DNA of 64,000 nt from Pseudisothecium myosuroides. Its lineage: Eukaryota > Streptophyta > Bryopsida > Hypnales > Lembophyllaceae. Where the stretch lies: NCBI GenBank assembly GCA_951799445.1, contig OX637290.1, positions 3,040,501-3,104,500 of the forward strand, given 5' to 3'. Under the pieces are notes generated by a model. The model did no database searches and was not told the origin of the DNA. It saw only the letters and a list, made by a program, of their open reading frames with translations. The translations under genes and the position numbers were made by a program. Each line of letters opens with the position of its first letter. Within the stretch, counting starts at the first letter, position 1. This document shows positions 56,329 to 64,000 of this stretch, in pieces.

Positions 56329-57109
56329 CTGTAGTTGGATGTTTGGTACATTGTGTACTTCAGGCAGATTATGTGGACCAATATCTACTCCACATCTACT
56401 CAATATCTAAGTTACTTGCTGCCCAAGATTTGAGGAGCTAACCAGGGTGTTGCACTCCTTCCTTTCTTCTGTTTATCCTTTTGGTAGACAGACGGAGTCT
56501 CCTTCAATCTAAGTCAGACCAAGGTGCAGAGAAAGCACTGCAAATGCACTTCTGAATGCATCTGTACGGTAGTTCAGATATAAATCATTGCAGTTGAAAG
56601 TGGAAACATTGGTAGAGTATTGAAGTCCGTTTTCGTGAAGAAATGGGGAGATGGCTTGCAGTTTCCCGGGAAACCAGTCTCTTGGGATTTGTAGCTGTAC
56701 AATCCCCGCTTTGAAAAGTCTTCGGACAAATCGACTCCACACTTGTCACCCATATATTCATTCTCTCAACACTTGAAAAATGTAACCCTCTCCTCTCTCC
56801 TCTTGCAGAACATGCCGTAGGTTATAAGCTTACAACAGAGGAGAAATCCCTGGTGGTTGGTCAAGTGTGAGTCAGTGGGTTTTTTTGAACAAGTGTCGCC
56901 AGAAGCCTGTACTGTAGATCACTGGAGCAAATCTGGAGGGAGGGAGGGAGTCGGACGGGCTCAAACTGTCTGACAAGTGCGAAATTTCACTCAAAACCCC
57001 CCGCTGGTGTGAGTGTCAACTTTCAAGGTTGGTCAAAAAAGTGAATGAGATATGCAATGGGTTCTCCCATTTGTTAAAAAAACAAAGAAAAGAAAAGTGA
57101 ATGAGATCA
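56329..57109. other. Intergenic, no supported gene
   Basis: A less AT-rich stretch at 56500-56760 carries a 77-codon minus-strand ORF with no recognised family. The target sequence AAAAGTGAATGAGATCA at 57093-57109 is the left duplication of the following LINE fragment. Confidence 0.35.
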
Positions 57110-57544
57110 CTGACCATGCAAAAGTGGCCTGGCTTAAGACCACGAAGTTGTATGTGTTATATCCTGACAAGGAAGTGACCTTCCTTAAGAGGTTTGATAG
57201 CATCTAGCTTCAAACCAATTTCTTTGGAGAGCGATCTCACAAGCAAATGTGATGGGACCTCGCTCTCCCCAAGGTGGGCACCTTCACTTAATGAAGCTCT
57301 AGCTTCGTTGGCCTTGATTGACCTGTCTGCATTTGGACAGTATGGACTCTGGCTTGTAGTTTCAGTCTGGTCTTCGTGTCTTGAAGTGGCTCTTGTTCCG
57401 TTGGGTTGGTTAGGTTGTTAGGTGCTTATCAAGGTTTAGTTGTAAAATGAGTTGTTGAAAAGCTAAAAATTTCCGCCGAGGACTTATCCTTTGGTTTTGC
57501 GTACTATTTCCTTTTATCAATGGAAATTGTCCATTTGTTCAAAA
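57110..57544 (+). mobile_element. 5'-truncated LINE with 17-bp target duplication
   Basis: AAAAGTGAATGAGATCA occurs at 57093-57109 and at 57545-57561. The insert ends 'caatggaaattgtccatttg' plus an A-run, which marks a LINE 3' end on the plus strand. It is about 435 bp and contains a 75-codon ORF of no clear family, perhaps the end of ORF2 or a 3' untranslated region. Confidence 0.75.
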
Positions 57545-57561
57545 AAAAGTGAATGAGATCA

Positions 57562-58249
57562 TTGTTGCTATGGACATTGCCCAAACAAACAGTTTTGTCT
57601 ATTCTCAAGAGGGAAGGTAGCTAGTTTGCTCTAAAAGTGACCGTGTTCTAAAAGAGATCATGACACAAAGGTACATTTTTATTTCTTTAAAGTACCAATA
57701 GTGTACATTTTAGGAGGTGGTTGCTTTGAGTGACCATTGCATTTCAACTACAAAAAATTAGTAACTAATTCCACAAAGGTCCAAAAAATATGAAACAACT
57801 TGGGTTAGATGCCAATTCCATTTTTCTACCTATAAAAGTTTATTGAAAATTGTTTCAAGGAGTTTAGCTTCCCTCCAAAGGCAATCAACTCTTAAATGGT
57901 CGCTCTAAGAGCAGACTACCTTACCGCACATAAAACACTATCAGAGACTTTGCCATGCATATTGGAAGGCTGAAGAAGCTCTTAGAACGGGATACTAGGG
58001 TTATTGCTCGAGTGGCTAAGCCAAATAGGAGGGCAAGTTTGGCCGCATGGACTATAGAGTAGGATCACTTGCAAAAAACCATTTCTTTCACCGATACCCT
58101 ACGTGAAGGTTAGATTCAGACATAAATTAAGCATTTCTTGGAATGTTTGAATGTTTGGAATATTACAAGTGAAATGTCCAAAAGGTTGCAAATTTTTTTA
58201 ATCCATGTTGACTAATTTTTTGAATATTTCTGAAAACCTTCATCATACC
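57562..58249. other. Intergenic, no gene seen
   Basis: No ORF of note and no recognised repeat ends. Confidence 0.3.
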
Positions 58250-58835
58250 TTAACCCCTAAACGTCCAGATTGATCTCCAGAAATGCCAATTTGAGAAAAA
58301 ATATTATAAAGTGCTATTTGGAAGAATATTTTGAAGTTGATATACAAATCAAAGTTGTAGATTATGAATTGTACATTCCGTCCATACGATTAGATTCACC
58401 GATGCTATCACCAATAATTTTCTATAAATTTTGAAAGGGAAATTTCAAAATTCCTTCTAAATTTGATTACAAGCAAAATATTGTCATTTTTTGAGTAAAA
58501 TTTGTTGGAATGGATTTGAAATGAGGTTCTCTTCATATGGTGATTTTTTGAAAATTTTCTATTTTTCAAAGCTAGGACCTCATTTTTGGAAATCTGGTTT
58601 TAAACTAGAGTCAATGCAATTTTGGCTTGGTCAACCACTTGACATACTTGCACATTAGTAATTTTAGAAAAATATATATGCTAGTATCACCAAATCCAAC
58701 CATTAGATAGAACAACAACTTGTTAAAGTATCTCCACAAATTTGGATGACTTTCATCCAAGCAGTATGAGAAAGAAATAAGAACATGAGTCTGTTCATTG
58801 TCCAAAAATTGGACGTCAGAGTGCTTCAGGGTTAA
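58250..58835. mobile_element. TTAA-flanked MITE, family A copy 3
   Basis: The ends are TTAACCCCTAAACGTCCAG and GTGCTTCAGGGTTAA. It is about 586 bp and collinear with 14789-15365 but more diverged, especially at the left end. It shows that family A has been active over time. Confidence 0.72.
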
Positions 58836-59339
58836 GCCCTGCATGATAGGTTTTCCAAACGTTCAAGAAAACCTAGAAGTTGCCAAACACAAGAAAACTT
58901 GGACACCAGAATGTCGAAACCTGAACACAAATTGTTCCACTTGCTTGAAACCCTTCGCGCACGGAAAAGAAAGTATTTTGATATTCGTGTGCTGAACTAG
59001 ACCTTCACGTATAGTACACTGAGAGAAACGCCTTGCTTTTGTGAAGGATCAGAAGGAATTCTTTTGTAGAGCTGTGGAAGAACTTCATTAGTACATTCAA
59101 GGCAACCTTCAAAATTGGCAAAAACTTTCAGCAAATTTGTGTCTGGTGCACCACCTCATAAACATATGGTAACAAGATTTTTAGTCCCAACCTTCAATTT
59201 AAGTGGCAAGATGTCAATGATGATATGAGACGCTTTTTGCATCAGTTTGAAATCTGCTCTAGGACTTATGGTACCAAGAAGGTGAAATACGTACTCACAA
59301 TTTTGTGGAAATTGTCTTTAAGGGGCCATTAAAAGAATT
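58836..59339. other. Intergenic, no supported gene
   Basis: Possibly the decayed N-terminal part of the Tc1-like pseudogene that follows; no frame is readable with confidence. Confidence 0.3.
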
Positions 59340-59680
59340 TGTATTATTGGTCCCTTGGGTAATTGTCATTAAAGATACCGCTCTAGTGCATTGTAATATG
59401 GCACCAAAAAAATGGGGAGAAAATCAAGGATTGCAGAAGCTAGAATGGCCAACACAATCACTGGATTGAACACCATAGAAGATGTTTGGGCCATGATGAA
59501 AAATGTTCTGCAAAAACTTTCAAATGTCCGTCAAGAGCATCGAGGATATGAAGAAAGCTTTGCATGAAGTCTGGGAAGAGCTGGATGTTGAAAAACTTGA
59601 GCCTTGATTGCAAATATGCTTACAAGACTTACCTCAATGATCAAAGCCAAGGGAGGACCAATACGATGCTAGATTTGGTG
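59340..59680 (+). pseudogene. Tc1-like transposase C-terminal remnant
   Basis: Translated with several stops, the stretch gives 'KDTALVHCNMA', then 'KKWGENQGLQKLEWPTQSLD', then 'KSIEDMKKALHEVWEELDVEKL'. This is the layout of the second Asp, the WPxQSPDLNPIE block and the C-terminal helix of Tc1-type DDE transposases. It differs from the copy at 49.65-50.64 kb, so at least two Tc1-like lineages are present. Confidence 0.68.
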
Positions 59681-60070
59681 CAGGTGCAAGATACACCTAA
59701 AATGAACCCAAACTCTCGTGAATAGAAGTTGTACATTTTAGCCAAGAATATGCATGGTTCCGATATGCATACAATCACAATTCGGTGTACTTAGGGTACC
59801 ACATGGGACACAAATAGCAAGTGCTTCCGATGGTATCCTATACAACACAGACTTGTACACCAATCTGAAGTAGTTAGGGATTCATACAAGAATTAGGATG
59901 TTTTGCAAAAAAGACTGAAGAATAGAAGACAAAGTCGTCAGGTGCTTGGATCCCTGGTTGTTGATCGATTGTTGACGAGACTGCAACTTGGTCATCTTAG
60001 TTCAACAGCAATCACCCGGTTCTAACAATGTCAAATTGTAATGTACAAAGTCGTATCTCTAAGTTGCTTT
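59681..60070. other. 3' flank of the VWA gene, no separate gene seen
   Basis: Nothing recognisable. The minus-strand 3' untranslated region of the VWA/Cache gene should extend into its right end. Confidence 0.3.
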
Positions 60071-63000
60071 CTAATACTCTTGGTCTCTGTTTTCGCTTGT
60101 CTGTTTTGCAGGGTCGTCAGTAAGTCCAGGAAATACATCCAGATTTAGTTGCTTTTGCCTTCTACAATAGAAAAGGACGAAAATGAAGGCTGCAATTGCA
60201 AAACCACCCAAACAGACGCCAATGGCAATGTATTTGGGTGCAAAATTTGTGCGTGTGCGTGTATGAGTACTGCAAGCATTACAACACGCCAGGTTTTGGA
60301 TGGTGCTGGTGTTGTCTGTTTGAGGGCACAGCCCGGAATTTGGGGGTTTGGGGATGCTTGGACATGGTAGACCAGGACTACCAACCTGAGGAAGCAACAA
60401 ATTGATCAAGTTAGTTACAAGGTGGGTAACACCCCACACACCCCCAACCGCCAGCTTTTGCTACTGTGCCTAGTTGCTATTATTAAACTCGTCAAATTTT
60501 CATTGATTTAGTTGTTGGCAAGTGGAAGGAGGTTCTAACACATCAAAGAATGTGGCATTTGGATACTGTATGCAAAAGTTGTGAAAGTTTACAGTTTTTC
60601 TTGGTACTAGATGTTCTAAAATTGTTTCTTCCAGATAGGTACATATTGATTTTAGAGATGTGCAAAGAGTATCGATGATGGTTTTAGGTGGGGTGCGATT
60701 TTGAGTGTACCCACCATATACAATCAACCCTAAATGCCCAACTGCCCAAATTGCAATTGTTTCTATATTATTAGAAATGGCATGAGTGGAAGTAAAATCA
60801 TTTAGGAAATTTCAAAGAGGGCTACAAAATGTACCAATTGAAAGGAGAGTAATCATATCCTGCATTTTAGATTATTTAGGAATTTGTAGACAACATAATA
60901 ATAACAAAAAAAAATCTTTTGTAAAGCATATTTAAAAAAATGAGATGATGCTCTTTTTTAACTGGTTTTTTGTTTTTTGTGTTGAATTCATAGGCTCTTA
61001 AATTTCCAGCGTGAATAACCATCAGGACAATAAAGAAATTTGAACTGTTTGGTAATTGCTGAACTCACTTGAATGCGAGCATCTGCTGCTGCGAGGGCAA
61101 CTGTTGTAGGATCAAATGTTTTCGACTGACTTCTGGATTGCAGCGCTAGAGTCACAAGCTCAGTCAAGCTTCCAAGTTCGTCCACAAAAATGTTCAGACC
61201 GACAACTCCCAGAAGATTGCCATCTTGATCAAAGGCTGGCACAGGAAACGGAAATTCATAGCATCAGTTGAAAAACTTCTCTAATTCCAAAGAACAGATC
61301 GGCTCTTCACACTAGTTAAAAATGACATATTTTACACAAAACATGGACATGAAATGATGTGTTAATTAATCCCGAAGTGCTCAAATTAAAGTAGAAAATG
61401 AAAATTGAACTTAGTCTTCATGAGAAACAACATTTCAAAGCATCTGGAGTGGTGAAGGATGTTATTTTCCATGTTTTCCATGTGTAGGTCCTGTTTTTGT
61501 GTTAACTAGTCCATAACCTTATTCACTGAATTTTAATCAAACACATTCAATCAAGGGCCTAAAAAAAGATACCATAAACATAATTATGAGATTTAATCAT
61601 GTACTTCATATCCAATGCTTGGTTGGCACCCCTAAAGAAATGAAATTCATTGAGGTTATGACATGGGTAGTTGATATTAAAAGTAGCTTTGAAATACAAA
61701 TCTATCATGAATTCATTCAAAAATGAAGGACATGTGAAGATTTCCTCTTTCTACTGGTACATTTTATTACCTTTTAGAAAACCTCCCAAATAATTTTTAT
61801 TTCAAATACTGTAGATGTTGAATTGGTTACTTTTGACCATTTGATAACTTTAAAAGGTTAATATTTGTTCACGCATTAACATACCTGGTTTGGTGATGGA
61901 AAACACCTTGTTAACAACATGTTCAAAATCCTCATAAATGCCACTGTAGTCGGCCGAGGAATTGATTTTGGCCCGGAAACTGGCCAAGAATGAAAAGTAG
62001 GGCAGTATGCTGTACAGTGGATTGGACGCCTCCGTTGTGATGACGTTGAAGGAACCGCCCATGTTGCGTAACTGGGTCAGAAACGGAGTCCCCGCGAGGA
62101 ACCGGTTGGTCACATCGTCGGACTGAGGCAACTTGAAAATGAAGACTTTAGTACCATTTCGTCCCTGCAGTGCAGCTAATGCTCCATCTTTCAAATTTTC
62201 AGCATCACCATCTGTGAAGGCAACGATGATCTGCCAAGTGACAACCCATACAACGCATTGTGTTTAGTATATCAAAGTGAAACCATCCTCTTCAAAGTTC
62301 TTGAAAACAAGTAGTCTAGTGCCAGGCCAGTGTGTCCACAGATTTGCGAACAACAGGATGCTATTGTAATGACAAACGAAGATGCTATGAAAGTTTGTAA
62401 CAAATGGAGATGATTTGAAACATTTGATAAGTCCAAAATCAGCTATGAGATCAGCTACAATAATTGTGAATTTGAGGTGTGCTATTAAAATTCTATGGTG
62501 AAAGAAAAAACACGTGAATGGTGGTGGCTATTAGATCAAAATAAACTTTGCAGAAACATTGCAAAAATATTGTTTGATTCATGGTGTGTTAAAGAAAAGT
62601 GATACCTGCATGGCGGATGGATAACCAGTAGCGTAGTTGCGAAGAGCTTCGGCAATTCCTAGCGAGATATTGGACGGTTGCTGAAGGTTATCCAAGTTCA
62701 GATTTGTCAGATTGGCCAGCTTTGTTTTCAGCCCATCAAATTCTGGACTCGAGGAATTTCCTGCTTCGTTTAACGGAACTCGCACCTGAAAAAATGACAC
62801 CATTGAATATATTATTCCTCATCGACTGAGTTCAAGTTACCTCAAATGGACTTAATTAACCTATGCACAGGAATTTTTCATATATAGCTTCTCCATTCGA
62901 AGCCTCTCCATGATGCATAGGCCGAGCTTCCACATTACCACTGTGACCATATGTAAGGATTTTCTTTATGATGCTGCCTCAAAGTTCTTGAAACGATCAA

Positions 63001-63870
63001 TACACTTACCCCCAAAATATAACTCATTTAACGTTAAGAAGAAGGGGACGTAGGAGTTACTGGTGAGGGCGCTAGTGAGGTGGCTTTGGTGCTGTCGAAG
63101 GTGATGATGTTGACGTAATCTTGTGCAGATAAAGTATCGAGCAGCGCGAGAACAATGGATTGTGCGATGGTGAAAAAACTGCCCTGAAGAGGTGCGGGAA
63201 CCGAGTTTCCCATGGATACCCCAACATCTAACAACACCATCACAGCCTTGGTTACCGATGCCGAAGTGCAATACCTGCGGCATCATCACATTGTCAACAA
63301 TCTTCTCGGATCATCGATCATCACCCTATGAAATATCAATTTTGATTTTGAAGCAAAGCACAACTATGCAGTACAAATGTTAAAGAACTAACACAAAAAT
63401 CTTCTAAAAAATTCGATGGATGAAAAAATGCATTTGTTGTGTGCTTGGGATGTGTTTGCGTTATTCAAATTTGAACGCCTGATCCTTTAGGGGTTATAAA
63501 AAGCACCAATTGTGGCATTGAATTGTACAAAAGCAATAAAACCAACACTATTATAGATTTATATTTCTAGAAGCCCGTCTGGAAAAGTGACAATGTAGTG
63601 AAATTTTGCCAATATATAACAATATTGATGTTTCTTTTATCATCATCATCATCCCATAATGGATAAATCAAAGATGACTGATTGAGAACAATTTCCATTT
63701 TTCAATGAAATTTTGCTTTTTAAGTGGAGATTTCAGTCATTTAAACCAATACTCGTGGCATTCCTGAGATAATCCTAATTGTGTTTAACAACCTTTCAAG
63801 TGCTCCATTGAACTACTCACCAAGGTCTCGGTCGCGGATCGTATGTTTCACAGTCCTTATCTCTCTGGTC
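60071..63870 (-). CDS. VWA and Cache-like single-pass membrane protein, 3' part of gene
   Basis: Six exons are placed on the minus strand: 63821-63870, 63061-63274, 62606-62785, 61885-62230, 61069-61235 and 60071-60385. All join in phase. The first encodes CETYDPRPRPW and joins Y of the next, the Y-D-P-R-x-R-P-W-Y motif that precedes the VWA domain in alpha2-delta-like proteins. The VWA domain follows, with DVGVSM at the metal site and FTDGDAEN later. The Cache-like AFDQDGNLLGVVGLNIFVDEL comes next, then a Cys-rich stalk and a transmembrane helix (YIAIGVCLGGFAIAAFIFVLFYC) with a short basic/acidic tail. In animals such proteins are extracellular accessory subunits of calcium channels; the plant role is unknown. 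The usual region between VWA and Cache looks shortened, and an extra exon at about 60500-60727 is possible but out of phase. The N terminus lies beyond the window. Confidence 0.78.
63330..63496. mobile_element. Partial TTAA element inside a VWA-gene intron
   Basis: This segment matches the right 150 bp of the element at 22680-23259 and ends TCCTTTAGGGGTTAT, where the final TTAA is mutated. No matching left end was found nearby. It lies in the intron between 63274 and 63821. Confidence 0.5.
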
Positions 63871-64000
63871 CTGCATATTGAGATCTCACTCAGAATAATC
63901 AGTAATTGGATCAATGAACGAGTTAATATTAATCTAATAGGATATAAAATTAACGTTATCTTTATAGTCGCCAATGCAATATCAACCTGATAACAATAAC

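Noticed and set aside
1..64000. CRISPR array, bacterial operon or prophage
   Set aside because: The direct repeats seen are duplications or minisatellites without regular spacers, and the genes are spliced eukaryotic genes.

Overview
The window looks like nuclear DNA of a plant (streptophyte). Six intron-containing genes sit as islands in AT-rich, transposon-dense DNA. Plant indicators are: a plant-type glutamate decarboxylase; a heavy-metal-associated (HMA) Gly-rich protein; plant-style cytosolic ribosomal protein genes, with telo-box motifs in introns; and an L1-type LINE carrying a DUF4283-like region, a zinc knuckle and a C-terminal Zn-binding module, the architecture usual in plant L1 elements. 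Several features are unusual for flowering plants: a VWA/Cache membrane protein resembling animal calcium-channel alpha2-delta subunits, Tc1-like transposase remnants, and abundant TTAA-flanked elements. I infer an early-diverging land plant or a streptophyte alga, without proof.

Layout. 1-5.7 kb: repeats only, including a hAT-type MITE nested in a second inverted-repeat element. 5.75-7.62 kb (-): HMA/Gly-rich protein, three exons. 9.17-11.24 kb (-): ribosomal protein eL15, four coding exons. 12.8-15.4 kb: two oppositely oriented copies of one TTAA element. 15.67-16.87 kb (+): acidic ribosomal protein P1, four exons. 17-23.3 kb: MITEs. 23.90-27.26 kb (+): eIF2B beta, nine coding exons. 28.9-33.5 kb: a cluster of TTAA elements and other MITEs. 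34.2-36.9 kb (-): glutamate decarboxylase, six exons. 40.97-48.04 kb (-): a nearly complete 7-kb LINE bounded by a perfect 17-bp target-site duplication, with broken ORFs. 48-59.7 kb: MITEs, Tc1-like remnants, a truncated LINE and a 748-bp near-perfect hairpin element. 60.07-63.87 kb (-): C-terminal part of a VWA/Cache single-pass membrane protein whose 5' end lies beyond the right edge.

The genes do not form a functional cluster. Three serve translation (eL15, P1, eIF2B beta), one makes GABA (GAD), one is a probable metal-binding or chaperone-like protein, and one is a probable extracellular sensor or channel accessory protein.

The strongest unexplained pattern is a set of at least 14 elements that begin TTAACCCYWAA or TTAACCCTAGA, end with the inverse, and have TTAA at both ends. 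These are the target-site and terminal features of piggyBac transposons, but no transposase is visible here. Exon boundaries were set by hand from GT/AG sites, reading phase and family conservation. Family names rest on motif recognition, not on a search.
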